Assembly: GCA_022539475.1 (NCBI GenBank) | Contig: VCMS01000061.1 | Coordinates: 170,149-234,148 of the forward strand | Source: Gracilaria domingensis | Taxonomy: Eukaryota; Rhodophyta; Florideophyceae; Gracilariales; Gracilariaceae | Direction of reading: 5' to 3' | DNA length: 64,000 bases | In this document: piece by piece, positions 48,113-58,761 of the stretch | How the letters are laid out: each line of letters opens with the position of its first letter | Numbering within the stretch: position 1 is the first letter of the stretch | Translations under genes and position numbers: made by a program | Notes under the pieces: generated by a model | What the model saw: the letters and a program-made list of their open reading frames with translations, nothing else | Told to the model about the DNA's origin: nothing | Database searches by the model: none

Positions 48113-49498
48113 ATGTCTCTTTCCCTCCTGCTTCTGGCGCTCTTGTCCGCCTTGTGCGTGGGGCGCGCGCGTATCATTCAGGTGCAGATTATTCATCGGC
48201 ACGGCGCTAGAAACCCCCTCAAGAAGAGCCCTACCGACCCGCGCGAGGAGACGCGTACTGGAAGTATCTATGTCGCCGGAGTCGAACAACTGACCAACCT
48301 TGGAACGTACGTGCGAAACCAGTACATCACATCGGACGACCCCATCACGGGCATCGAGCCAAGGTACGATGAACCCAGCTATGTCGGATCGTTCAGCTCA
48401 AACTTCGAGCGGACTCAAATCAGTGCCCGTGCCTTTCTGCGTGGACTGTATCCAGATGACAGTCATCGCATTCCCACACTCGTCTTCAATAGCTCCCGCT
48501 TCGACTGGATTATTCGTGGTTACGCCATCTGTCCCAGTCTTGCTACGCGATTCGAAGATTTTGTCAAGAGCTCTGCATTCGAGGAGCGTGATAAGAAGGA
48601 TGGTGCTTTCGTTGCCAAGTTGGCCAAGAACCTCGGTCATCCGAAGGAGGAGCAAAATTTGCAGCACGTCTTTAATGTTTACGATCAGTACAACATCGTC
48701 AACAATGGTTACGATGTAAGTAACAGATTCAATGACATTGAAGAGCTCTCTGCTACTGATATGAGTCGTCTGAGACAGGTTGTAGACTGGTATGAAACCA
48801 CAAAGTTTTCATTCGCCACTCACAACATTCACGTCGCAGGCGGTCTTCTTGCAACTATTCAACATCACGCTAACACCATAGACTCCACATCCAGCGAGAA
48901 GACTTACCGCATCGTCGAGTACTCTGCTCACTATCCCACTCTTCTCACCTTATGGGCATCTATCCGTAGCAGTACCAATAGCAAGCCAACATCACCCGCA
49001 GACAGACTCCCAGATTTTGGTGCTGCACTCATCGTTGAGGTTCACCAAGATGAGTCATCCAGAGGCGATCGAATCCTCCACCTCAAATGGTACCGCGGCG
49101 GTGATGATGCTCCCAGCGTCGAGTCCATCGCTTTTGGAATCCCAGGCTGTACAGACGTTAAGAGGGGTTGCTCCCTTAGCCAATTTGAGCGCAGCACTGC
49201 TCTAGAAGCCATGGGTCAAAAGAAGTTTTGTGTGGAATGCAAATCGGACCTTTGTGATCTTGGGCCTCGATCATCCGTTTCAACCGTAGCTTCCTCGAAC
49301 AATTTAGCGGGCATATGCTCTGTTGGGAAGCGAATCACTGCAGGTGCTATCGGCGCTTGCGTAGGACTCACATTTGGCTTGTTGGGGGCTGTCTTGTACT
49401 TCGTTCTAAGCGGCAAGAGGAAAAGACGCGATCTTGAGTCACATGCGAGAATAGCGACTATGGAACAATCTACTTATCAAGGTGAAGTTCATGCCTAA
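48113..49498 (+). CDS. membrane-anchored histidine acid phosphatase-like protein
   Basis: A 461-aa single-exon protein. The signal peptide MSLSLLLLALLSALCVGRA is followed by IIQVQIIHRHGARNP, the RHGxRxP phosphohistidine motif of histidine acid phosphatases. SSNFERTQISARAFLRGLYP supplies the second conserved Arg block. The C-terminal motif reads EYSAHYPTLLTLWA, where active enzymes have SAHDTTL, so the Asp proton donor is replaced by Tyr. A transmembrane span (ITAGAIGACVGLTFGLLGAVLYFVL) and a short basic tail end the protein, as in lysosomal acid phosphatase. It may be a weak enzyme, use another acid, or serve as a non-catalytic relative. The ATG at 48113 is chosen for the signal peptide. Confidence 0.85.
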   Translation: MSLSLLLLALLSALCVGRARIIQVQIIHRHGARNPLKKSPTDPREETRTGSIYVAGVEQLTNLGTYVRNQYITSDDPITGIEPRYDEPSYVGSFSSNFERTQISARAFLRGLYPDDSHRIPTLVFNSSRFDWIIRGYAICPSLATRFEDFVKSSAFEERDKKDGAFVAKLAKNLGHPKEEQNLQHVFNVYDQYNIVNNGYDVSNRFNDIEELSATDMSRLRQVVDWYETTKFSFATHNIHVAGGLLATIQHHANTIDSTSSEKTYRIVEYSAHYPTLLTLWASIRSSTNSKPTSPADRLPDFGAALIVEVHQDESSRGDRILHLKWYRGGDDAPSVESIAFGIPGCTDVKRGCSLSQFERSTALEAMGQKKFCVECKSDLCDLGPRSSVSTVASSNNLAGICSVGKRITAGAIGACVGLTFGLLGAVLYFVLSGKRKRRDLESHARIATMEQSTYQGEVHA

Positions 49499-50412
49499 TG
49501 AACTACCCAATTCAATGCGAGAATGTGTGATCATGCCAAGAAGTTTTGTTTGTTTGGGCATTGCATTGTTAGGACGACTTCACTCAGGGATCGAGGCAAT
49601 GCACCCAAGGTCTTTGACGATAAGTTACCCAGCATATCCTTTTGTTCCCTCGCCCACCTCGTTTTGGCTGAATCACATTGAAGACACCATGGTATCATGT
49701 CTTATCAGAATTGTACCCATTCGGCGAGGTTCAATACCCGCACTTGAACATACGCGTGAGTTCATTGCTTATAGCATGATTGAAGACTGCTGCAATCGAG
49801 ATTTATATCAAGAGAGCAACCTCGTGCGCATGGTGCCTCTAATGTCTCTTGACTGGATCTTTGAGCTTCTTGCTACTATATCAGGCGGTGTCTAAACAGA
49901 CCGTGAACGTGTGAGTCTTGCTTCGAATTTGCAGTCACTGATTGGAAACCCTTTTTCATCGATTCAACGCGTCCTTGCTCCTCGCTGTTTGAGGCAGAAT
50001 CGACTACACTAACAACTATGTTCTTTCCTACACTTGTTGGTCACGGAAGCTAATCACACGATATCAACTTTTGCATTTCTGTCCCCATGTCCAAGTGATA
50101 CAAAATGAAATCAGGCAATGACACAGGCCTGGTATACAATTTTCGGAAGTTTCGCATCGTAGACTTGGACATGCAGCTTAGCTATGTAGATCTAATCCAA
50201 GCGACATTCCTGCCGTAGACGATGTTTAGATATGTAAACTTATTCCCTGCAAACGATCACTACATATGCTTCTTCCCTGTTCAGAAGCGTCATCAGGTCT
50301 TTCATATGCCCTCTGCTTCTAGATTAACACAAATTCTGCCATCGTAGAAACGATAAGCGACAGAGGTCCATTCTTAGCAAACGTTTAGCATACTTTCCAC
50401 GAAGCAAGGTGC
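49499..50412. other. convergent 3' spacer
   Basis: About 0.9 kb without a recognisable gene. A plus-strand frame through 49482-49895 overlaps the phosphatase stop and has no family match. Confidence 0.4.
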
Positions 50413-51984
50413 TTACATATCATATTTCGAGTCATCCAACTCCATGTTAATCGCAGACCAATATAAACTTGTTGTTTCGTCTTCTTTGAAGTCACCGTGA
50501 CCACCTGCGATCGGGCTTCCTTCATTGATGTACCTGCGAATTGACAAATCGCACACCGCATTACAACAGAAGTCAGTGTTTCTCGTATAGATTGCAGAAT
50601 TCGAAGAGCGCCAGATCAAGAAAAGAATATTATGAAACGTACTCTGAGCCGTCAATATTGTTCCACTCTCCACATTCAAAGCTGTAAGGGTCATCCCATA
50701 GAGAATCGATACCCTTCATCCGAATCTGCGGTCCAACCGGGGTACCAGAAAAACCAATGGCCACACCGTGGAACCAGCCAAATATGTTTTGAAGCATTCG
50801 ATCGTGTTCACTGTACGAGACCATTACGGGGCCAGCGACGACTTCTTTCACATGACTAAACTTTCCACCTTCCTCAAAATAGTCCCTCGCAATAGCGCCC
50901 TGGACGAAGAAGACAGTGTGCAACTTATATGGAAGCGTATTGGGTTTGCCCATCAATCCGACTAGAACATGAGCACCCAAAGAATTCGCCATGAGACTGA
51001 CTTTCTTCCTTGATTCGGATGCTTTCATTAACTTTCCGATCACTGCGCCCATAATCTGGCCAACTCGCTGTCCTCGCTTCATGAGTCGTCCAAATACAAA
51101 GGTCTCCACTGGGCGCATGACGACCTTAAAGACATCACCAATCTGTGCCCATCCGCCAGAAGTCACTTCATACTCAGCCTCTCGGGCAATCTCTCGCTCT
51201 CTTTCGACAACATTTTCCGGGTCATCATCATCATCGTCGTCATCATCTCGACTCTGAGCCACTAACGCACGCATGGATTGTTTGAGATCATCATCTTCGG
51301 GATCTTCATTGTCGATGGCGCGTTTTGCAGCCTCGCATGCGTGGGCGATTTCAGAGTCCTGCCCATTTTCGCGCTCATTGTTGACAAGCAATTCAGCTTT
51401 TGTCAGAGCATCATCAGTCTGTCCGAATCCGTGGGGCACTGCTGGCCAAATGAATGCAACGAAGATGGGCTTGAAGCTATCTGACTCTCCTGGCATAGCC
51501 CTATCGTCCTGCATACCGCCGATGAACTCCGTGAACGGCACAGCCACAGCCTTATCAGCTGAATACATTGAGGTGATCGATGTTAATCAAGTAATCAAAC
51601 AATCAAGGTTAGTGAATGTGAAAATGTGAGTGGCTTGCGAAAACATTGAGAGCGACAGGAATAGGGCAACTTACGAGGTGTGTTCCAACCATGGGTCTGG
51701 GCGAATATATGAGTAACCTCATGGGTTTGAATATATTCAACAATTGCTTCGGATACCAATTTACCATCGTACTCAAGCTCTTCGCTCTCAGAGAGCTGAA
51801 CGAGAAAGTATGGATACTCTGCATGGTCACCTGGCTTGTAGGTGTTGGCATCCAGAAGAGCCTTCATCTCTCCTGACATGTTCTCACGGCATTCAGGACT
51901 AGATTCTTCATCATGATCCTCTGGGCGATGTTCGCCATCATAAACAACTTCCGATGGTTCCTCAGCACTCTGCGCGCCACCCAT
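50413..51984 (-). CDS. three-exon alpha/beta-hydrolase-like protein
   Basis: Exons 51984-51675, 51558-50643 and 50533-50413 with introns of 116 nt (GTAAGT, ACTAAC, CAG) and 109 nt (GTACGT...CAG) give 448 aa. VTHIFAQTHGWNTP resembles the HG-x-N-T oxyanion strand of the DUF900-like hydrolases. MANSLGAHVL is the nucleophile elbow (N-S-L-G in place of G-x-S-x-G). The third exon supplies GGHGDF, a likely catalytic His. An acidic run (DDDDDDDDDPEN) interrupts the cap region. The N-terminal MGGAQSAEEPS could be myristoylated at Gly2. The substrate is unknown. All three exons are needed to assemble the presumed triad. Confidence 0.75.
50534..50642 (-). other. intron 2 of the alpha/beta-hydrolase-like gene
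   Basis: GTACGT donor and CAG acceptor. Joins DGSE to YINEGSPIAGGHGDF in frame. Confidence 0.8.
51559..51674 (-). other. intron 1 of the alpha/beta-hydrolase-like gene
   Basis: GTAAGT donor, CACTAACC branch-like site, CAG acceptor. Joins GWNTP to PDKAVAVPF in frame. Confidence 0.85.
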
Positions 51985-52283
51985 GGCAAACTCGAAATGT
52001 ACTTAAACACAACAGGAAATCAGGTCGAAGTGAAGGACGATTAGGGATTGAAACAGTAGCGATTACGGAGGAAGATGAATAAGAGTACAGTGAAGAGTGC
52101 TTGACGGTTCCCCCTCGGGACGATTGAGCTCTTCAGTGAGAACAGCGAAGTTCGATCTGGGTCGATAAGAAGGATAGCCTTCTATCCCTATACCCTACCC
52201 TTGGCACTGCTGCTGACTCATCAATGGTATGTTGATGTCGAACGAACGAAACCTTTATTTATGAGATTTAAGAACACGTTGCA

Positions 52284-52760
52284 CTAAGTGGACACGCCGT
52301 AAAACGCAGTGTCAGTCGTTAGGCGTCGTCGGTTGACGGCCGCTGCAGTGAACTGGAGCACCGTTCTCTCCAAGCTGAGTATGAACGTGTGATATTCGGT
52401 GATAGGATTTGTGCCGCGAACGCCGCTGACATATTCGGCGATACGGTGGGCGAATTGTTTCGCTGACTCTCCCAGACCGCCGTGGACATCAAACGCGAAC
52501 GGCGCGAACTCGACGTTGTTCGTCGTACACAGCGCTGAATACTTTGCGCATTTGGCAGCTTCCGCCTTCGAAGCCGCCGCTCCTGCTGTACGTGATGCCG
52601 CCAGCGCAAAGTTTCTGCTGCTGGGGCTTACAACAGTAACATCGACGCCACAGGGCTTTGGACTGAATCGCATGTCGTCGATGACAAGATCTAGACGCCA
52701 TTGCTGGCTTTCGGGGAGGTGCTGCTGCGATGGAAAAGGCCATTCCCGTGTGACGTGCAA
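52284..52760 (-). mobile_element. C-terminal fragment of a retroelement polyprotein
   Basis: An open minus-strand frame without an ATG. It has the pattern RLDLVIDD...GVDVTVVSPSSRNFALAA...AGAAASKAEAAKCAKYSALCTTNNVEFAPFAFDVHGGLGESAKQFAHRIAE. This resembles the domain that often follows reverse transcriptase in non-LTR-type elements of protists and algae: an LD-x-x-x-x-x-P block, an A..K...K.Y helix, then F.PF..D..GG. Only this tail is present. The element class is uncertain. Confidence 0.5.
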
Positions 52761-54437
52761 ACAAAGCGGAGGGCGTCTCAGAAACGTATGTTGATGTCCG
52801 TTCTGTACCCTTTTCGGTGGGTACAGATCAGAGAGTCCATAGTGGGCAATTGCAATCTGAACCTTCTGAACCCACGATTTTAGGGGTGTTTGGAGGGGTT
52901 GGAATTTGTTTCATATTAGGGGTATAAGGTGGGTACAGATTTAAGGGAATGGTGACGAGTCAACATGTGTTGCTGTAGTCTGTAGTACAGACTCTGTACT
53001 AGAAACTGCTTACCATATGCGCAAGAACAAATATTAATAGTAGTTTCAAAAACAGTAGTATGAAGCCCTGTTTTTGGTTTTGAGTTCTGATTGGCTCCAA
53101 AAATGTATGGGTTACCTCAACAGCCGAATGCAGATAACGGGGCACGAGACTACACGTATACACGAGACAGCAAAACTTGGGCCCGAGCCGCAGGCGAGGG
53201 ACCAATCTTGCTGTCGAGTGACCCGGTATTGCACGAGGCTTTTGATATAACTCTTAAAATTCGAAGCTTGCTGTACTGTATACCCGCTGCCCCAGTATCA
53301 GTCGAAGGGGAGAATATACCGAAGGTAGATACCGTGGACTCTTGTCGACTCTTACAATAAAGAGGAGCGGCAATTTTTCCGTGAACCCATTTGATGAACA
53401 GATCACGGTGGGTTTACTCATCTCTATCTAGGAATTTCTCTAAACCTCTTAACCTCTGAAGGCCAGAACCCGGGCCTCTATAGTGCTGGAATAAAAACTT
53501 TCCGAACAGTTGAGCTCCGCTTTTCGTTTCTTCAAACGAACAAAAGAACGGTGGTCAACGAAGAGAACGTGTATTGCCCAGATGCTCTTCGGCAATACGT
53601 GTATAGCGCAATTGTACAGTATAATGCTACGAATGCGTTCCGAAGACGCCAAAACAGTCTGTGCAGTTCCATACGACACAACTCATCTGATGACGTCAGA
53701 GTCAGAACTATAAAGTTTACAGTAAATTACGATGTAAGGGCACATTATCAGGTTGCCTCGGCAGCCTTTACAATCTCGTTGCTGGGTTGCCAAAGCTTCC
53801 CACACACGAGTCTTGGATGTAGCCTTATACCCTTGGTACGACGCTGCAGGTAGAAGGCTACCGTCGGTAAGGGGTTTCTACATCAAAATTGGACGGTCAT
53901 CACCAAGAGCTTCATGAAGCTCGAGTTCTCTCCCATGGTAACCACTGGGTCTGGTCCCTCCAAAATTGCCTTGCCTTGTTTTCATGCCAGGAGATAATCT
54001 TCGACAATTGTAAGATCGATCGCTCACAGTTAATTCTCCTCCATGTTTCACGTACTAACGGCCAATACTTTGTATGTGTACGCAGCAGCCAAAACAAGGA
54101 ACAACACGTACGCTTCTCACCTTGAATTATGTTTCTGGGCATAGAATTTCCTAGGACTCGACTACGCAGTGCTTGCGTTCGAAACAGGTTCACCAGAACA
54201 CTAAGATTGTGCTTTGAGGGTGCGTTGATAAATTGAGATGTGCGGTATAGAACAATGCCTATTCACATCTCTACAATCCGTCTACGCGGTAATTCCCAGC
54301 GACCTTGGAACTAGATCCTTGGGCTATGTTATTTTGGCAGGGAGCGAAGTCATCTCAAGTGAGGATGTGAGTCAGGTTTGGCTGTAACCAGGTGCAAAGC
54401 GCCGAGACACAGGTCAATCGCACACAGTCCGTCAATG
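52761..54437. other. spacer without a recognised gene
   Basis: About 1.7 kb of AT-richer DNA with short frames only. The motifs TACCCTTGGTAC (53828) and TAGAAGGCTACC (53851) recur from other spacers. Confidence 0.4.
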
Positions 54438-55550
54438 TTATTCTGATCTCATATCAGGTTTAGAGGTTCCGCCAGAGGTTGATACTGTTCTTGAAGGGCA
54501 CACGTTGGCAATCGGACACCCATCACACCGCGGGGACTTCGCCTTGCATGTTTTCCTGCCGTGTTCTATCAGAAGAACGTGTAGCTCGTACTTGATTTCA
54601 TCTTTTAAACATGAGTTAAGCACAGCATAAGTCTTTTCTGCCGAACTTCCCGGCGGCATCCATCCTACCCGGGCTGCAATTCGTCTGATGTGCGTATCGA
54701 CAGGAAACTCACCCCGTTGCATTCCGAACATTAATACGCACGATGCCGTTTTTGGTCCGACGCCATTGAAAGAACATAATGTGTGCTTCACTTTCTCAGT
54801 ACTCATATTCCACAAGAATTCTAGTGAACAGGATCCGTGTGCCTCGTAAAGCTGTCGTAGTATACTATGTATAACTTTTGACTTGGCTTTTGCCAAACCT
54901 CCGCATCGTATCTGTTCTTCTATTGCTTCGGCCCCGGCATTCATGGCGTCTTCCCACTTCGGGAACTCACCTTTGAGGGCTTCAAATGCCCTGGAAGAAT
55001 TCTTGTTTGACGTTGCTTGACTCAAAATTGTGGCGAAAAGACTGTCGACCAGGTCCTTCCGTCGTTTGGTTTTCGGGTGGGAGGCTGTTGATAGTTCGCC
55101 TCTGTAAAACTCTCGCAGTCGTTGCAGAATGTGATGAGCTTCCTGTGGAGAAGGTGGTCCGTGTGGCAAATCCTCAATATCTAGGCTAGGGATGTCTTCG
55201 GCTCGTACCCGGAGACGTGCGTGTATCTTACGTTTGCTGTCCTCTTCATGTCGAAGAATTGTGCTCGACGCCTCTGCTTCATTCGCTCGCTTTGAAGATT
55301 GAGTCTTCCCCTCCAAAACACGATTCCTTTCCCGCTTTGCATGCAAGTCGTGATCAAGCAATGGTTCAATCTTTCTTCGCTTCGGCACAAATGATTCTGC
55401 TTGCACGCTAGTGGTGCAAACTTGCTTCATAGCATGAAAACCATTTAAGGAAGACTCCCTCTTCACCTTGCTTCTTGTTAAAGGCATTGTAACACTTTTC
55501 CTTCTCCCGATTAAGTATATTCGAGAATATAGCGGGACAAAGCTAAGCAT
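54438..55550 (-). CDS. HhH-GPD DNA glycosylase with Fe-S loop (endonuclease III-like, plant type)
   Basis: A 370-aa single-exon protein; the second ATG at 55487 (MPLTRSKVKRE) is also plausible. The glycosylase core has SLFATILSQATSNKNSSRAFEALKGEFPKWEDAM, IRCGGLAKAKSKVI, the helix-hairpin-helix CSFNGVGPKTASCVLMFGM with the catalytic Lys position, and PVDTHIRRIAARVGW with the catalytic Asp. It ends in an iron-sulfur loop (CKAKSPRCDGCPIANVC). The sequence is closest to the plant HhH-GPD group related to endonuclease III and DEMETER, which remove oxidised or methylated bases. The substrate is not determined. The first 120 residues are basic and probably carry nuclear targeting. Confidence 0.9.
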   Translation of the reverse strand: MLSFVPLYSRIYLIGRRKSVTMPLTRSKVKRESSLNGFHAMKQVCTTSVQAESFVPKRRKIEPLLDHDLHAKRERNRVLEGKTQSSKRANEAEASSTILRHEEDSKRKIHARLRVRAEDIPSLDIEDLPHGPPSPQEAHHILQRLREFYRGELSTASHPKTKRRKDLVDSLFATILSQATSNKNSSRAFEALKGEFPKWEDAMNAGAEAIEEQIRCGGLAKAKSKVIHSILRQLYEAHGSCSLEFLWNMSTEKVKHTLCSFNGVGPKTASCVLMFGMQRGEFPVDTHIRRIAARVGWMPPGSSAEKTYAVLNSCLKDEIKYELHVLLIEHGRKTCKAKSPRCDGCPIANVCPSRTVSTSGGTSKPDMRSE

Positions 55551-56346
55551 GGCATTTCCTTCTTAGATGCCAAGCGGTGCCAAGCGGCGAGTAGATCGTC
55601 ACGAAACCTCGAGCTCAACGAAAAATTAACTATGCCCAGTTTCAAAAGGGTAGTGGCTTAGATAACTACTCGCCGTAGACTTTTGAACTGGAGGCTGAAG
55701 ATAGGATTCGGGTAGTGCGCGTAGAAGTCGGAACGCAATATAGAACGCACACAAATAAATGGTTCACCCCAATTTGAACGTCAGTATGACCAGGTCATGA
55801 TCCGGAAACCATGATTCTATCGTTTGTTCGTAATCCATTATTATCATGATGCCATGATGATATTGATTAAGGTTGGAGTTCGACAAGGGCAATGAGGTTT
55901 GAGCTGGGGAAATGGTATCTTCTTGCATCGTTGCCCATCATACGAGCCATCCTCTTCTACTCACGTAAGTCGAGAAGAACAGAAAAACTCTCTGCGCGAA
56001 GAAGAGCAAAAAGCTTTCTGTTATCCTCGAAGTACGTCTACGAATTTGGTCCGAGTCCAGTCTAGTATGCAACTAGAAGGTTACGGTTCCAATTAGGACA
56101 GAGGTAAGTAGCACGTGCCGGCTTAGGCAGCGAGGACTCCTCTTCTGAATTTCAACCAGGGAACACATTTAGTACCGCATATCACAAACTCGCACGCACG
56201 AGCAGCAAAGAAACAGGTTGTTTACAACAAGAAGTAGAACGCAGATTCGCTGCTTCAGGTTTTACTTGGAGGATACCATACAATCAATTTTCGATACAAT
56301 TCATGATGTTAAACAAATCGAAACAGTACGAGAACCACAACAGAAG
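55551..56346. other. spacer between glycosylase and Hsp20 genes
   Basis: About 0.8 kb. No gene recognised. Confidence 0.4.
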
Positions 56347-56799
56347 TTACTCTACGGCGATCTTTCTGGGTTGCGCTTGTTCCTTCTTGGGAAGAACAAG
56401 GGTCAGAACGCCGTTCTCAAAGCTTTCGGCTTTGACGGCCTCCACATCCACACTACGCGCCAGTGTGAAGGTCCTCTTATAGACGACAGGAGTTTGATTT
56501 TCCATAACCGTATCCCCATCGCTAGACTCTTTATCCTTCTTCTTCTCCGCAGAATCATTAGCGAACCTGAGCCTCTTTCCAGTGACGGTCAGTTTGTGCC
56601 CTTTCACTTCCACGGAAACATGTTCTTTGTCCACGCCCGGTAAGTCAACCTGTAGAACGGTCTCATTCTCGTTCGCCTGACGTGTGTACGCAGCGGGACT
56701 TAATTCGGTTGCGGTCGGCTTGGATTTGCGTTGAACACATGGATCCATCTCGAAGAAGGTGAATGTCGGAATGTCGAACGGAGTGATGTACATAACCAT
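56347..56799 (-). CDS. small heat shock protein (Hsp20 family)
   Basis: A 150-aa protein with an alpha-crystallin domain. AAYTRQANENETVLQVDLPGVDKEHVSVEVKGHKLTVTGKR forms the first strands. A 20-residue acidic loop (KKKDKESSDGDTV) follows, then YKRTFTLARSVDVEAVKAESFENGVLTLVLPKK with the G-V-L signature. The C-terminal I-x-I/V-type anchor is only weakly represented (RKIAVE). ATP-independent chaperones of this family hold unfolding proteins. A TATATAAA and perfect heat-shock elements lie upstream. Confidence 0.95.
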   Translation of the reverse strand: MVMYITPFDIPTFTFFEMDPCVQRKSKPTATELSPAAYTRQANENETVLQVDLPGVDKEHVSVEVKGHKLTVTGKRLRFANDSAEKKKDKESSDGDTVMENQTPVVYKRTFTLARSVDVEAVKAESFENGVLTLVLPKKEQAQPRKIAVE

Positions 56800-57285
56800 G
56801 TTTGAGGAGTTGGGTAGTGACTCAATGTAGGTAAGACGTTGGTTTAGGAGTTGTATTTTGAATGTGGATGGACGTGAAGTGAGTTGAGATGGGCTGGGAG
56901 GAGAAGCAGACGGCCACCATCGCGTTTATATAGACGACGGGGCCGGCAAATTGCTTCAATTTGAGCTCATCCTCGATATGTGGGCATAATGTACGGAGTA
57001 ACGATCTGGTAGAATGTAGAATCGTCGCGAATGTCTGGAAACACAAGGAAGAAGCTAGAACGTCCCGACGATCTTAATCGTCGACGAGGAGAATGACCCA
57101 AGATAAGATACTTTCGTTTGCAGTCAGTGAAAATGTCACAGTGTGACACTGCACGGGAAGTTTCGCGAAACGTCATGACGTTTCGCGAAGCCGCCACTTG
57201 TGCGCGTTTGGTTGGTTTCCCTAGAAATCTACGTTGGCAGAAGCCGTCCAATCAAAAGGCCTGAGAACAGGGCTGTCACGTGCAT
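56800..57285. promoter_or_regulatory. heat-responsive divergent promoter, Hsp20 and FDXR genes
   Basis: 486 bases between the two start codons. TATATAAA on the minus strand at 56925-56932 serves Hsp20. GAAgtTTCgcGAA at 57157-57169 is a perfect three-unit heat-shock element. The 28-bp palindrome 57162-57189 (arms TTCGCGAAACGTCA) repeats the TTCGCGAA core on its far side. TGTCACAGTGTGACA at 57135-57149 is another palindrome. Confidence 0.75.
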
Positions 57286-58761
57286 ATGCCACGTAACACC
57301 AGTGTGCACGCTCGTCGTGCATCATGCGAGAAGGCAGCAGCTCAAACCTTACTCGGCGTTCATTCATTCATTCGTAACCTTAGGCATTTCGTAAGCCAAA
57401 ACCCGGATAGCAGTTCACCGCCCCACATGCGCGCGGCGGTGGTAGGCGCCGGACCAGCTGGCATTTACGCCGCGCAGTCGCTCCTGAAACGCTTCCCCAC
57501 ATGTACCGTCGATATCATCGAAGCACTTCCCGTGCCCTTCGGTCTTGTTCGCTACGGCGTTTCGCCCGATCATCCTGCCACAAAGAATGTCATCAATCTG
57601 TTTTCCTCGTTCATTCGCACAAATCGACACAGAATCAACTTTTTTGGCAATGTACCTGTGGGTGAACGCCACTTAATCACCTCGGAACGACTTACCCAGT
57701 TGTATGATGTCAGTATATATGCCACAGGTGCGGCACACCCCAGAGGTCTTCCCGATGTATCCATTCCCTCTCGATTCGTTTATGGCGCACAGGATTTTGT
57801 GTTTTGGATGAATGGTCACCCTTACGTGTGCGATACATCTGTTCCAAATTCGCTTTCAACCCGTCTTGAGAGCGATCTGAAATCTGCTGATCGAGTCGCT
57901 GTGATAGGTGTTGGTAATGTTGCAATCGATATTGCACGACTTTTGCTCCGACCTGTGCAGGATTTGTGCGACACAGATATTTCACAATCTGGTCTTCAGT
58001 TTCTTTCCCAATCTCCTGTCAAGTCAGTGACTTTATTTGGTCGCAAAAGTCCTGTGGGTGCTTCTTGGACCACTCCAGCTATACGAGAAATTGTCAAGAA
58101 GATTCCATCTATTGTTACCGCGTGTGATCATTCTCTTTTGAGAACAGATTTCGATGCTGCTCAGCTCTCCAGAGCGAAGAAGTCCATGTTGAAGGTTTTG
58201 AAGGAAAATACTGTCGATATCAACTCTGCTCAGCTTCATCACCATGAGATCAATGGCAGTCGTATTTTGCGCCTCGAGTTCTTGAAATCCGTTCGTTCCT
58301 TTGATGCCGCTGATGATCACGTAAAACTGCGACTGAGCCATAATCAACCGCAGAGTAGCCAAGCCGGTATCCAAGATGCGCTTGACGACTTGGAGCAGAA
58401 TTTTGGCGCTGCGTTTCTTAGTCTTGGATATGTTGGCGGAAAAGGCCCCGAGTGTCGAGTAGGATGGGCAAACGGGAAAGGCTCGGGAATCATTGGTGAC
58501 AACAAGTGGGATGCTGAAACTGTCATCAGCGCACTTCCAGAACCTCCATCACAAAAGTCCCAGATGCCTGGTATATTCAACTTGCTCCAAGCGGAGCGTG
58601 TTAATTACGTTACGTGGGAAGGATGGGAAACCATTGATACTGTGGAAAGAGAAAGAGCTAGACGTCATGGACGAAACGATGGTCGTGCAAAACTGGAAAC
58701 AATTGAGGAAATGCTACTCGTTGCTAATCAACCTGCCCGTAAAATCATGGTTTCCAAATAG
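57286..58761 (+). CDS. NADPH:ferredoxin/adrenodoxin oxidoreductase, mitochondrial type
   Basis: A 491-aa single-exon flavoprotein. A basic N-terminal presequence (residues 1-45) precedes the FAD motif AVVGAGPAGIYAAQSLL and the family signature LVRYGVSPDHPATKNV. The NADP-binding VIGVGNVAIDIARLLL lies mid-protein, and GWETIDTVERERARRHGR is near the C-terminus. The family (FDXR, yeast Arh1) passes electrons from NADPH to a mitochondrial ferredoxin for iron-sulfur cluster and heme A synthesis. The longer frame begins at GTG; the ATG at 57286 is used. Confidence 0.93.
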   Translation: MPRNTSVHARRASCEKAAAQTLLGVHSFIRNLRHFVSQNPDSSSPPHMRAAVVGAGPAGIYAAQSLLKRFPTCTVDIIEALPVPFGLVRYGVSPDHPATKNVINLFSSFIRTNRHRINFFGNVPVGERHLITSERLTQLYDVSIYATGAAHPRGLPDVSIPSRFVYGAQDFVFWMNGHPYVCDTSVPNSLSTRLESDLKSADRVAVIGVGNVAIDIARLLLRPVQDLCDTDISQSGLQFLSQSPVKSVTLFGRKSPVGASWTTPAIREIVKKIPSIVTACDHSLLRTDFDAAQLSRAKKSMLKVLKENTVDINSAQLHHHEINGSRILRLEFLKSVRSFDAADDHVKLRLSHNQPQSSQAGIQDALDDLEQNFGAAFLSLGYVGGKGPECRVGWANGKGSGIIGDNKWDAETVISALPEPPSQKSQMPGIFNLLQAERVNYVTWEGWETIDTVERERARRHGRNDGRAKLETIEEMLLVANQPARKIMVSK

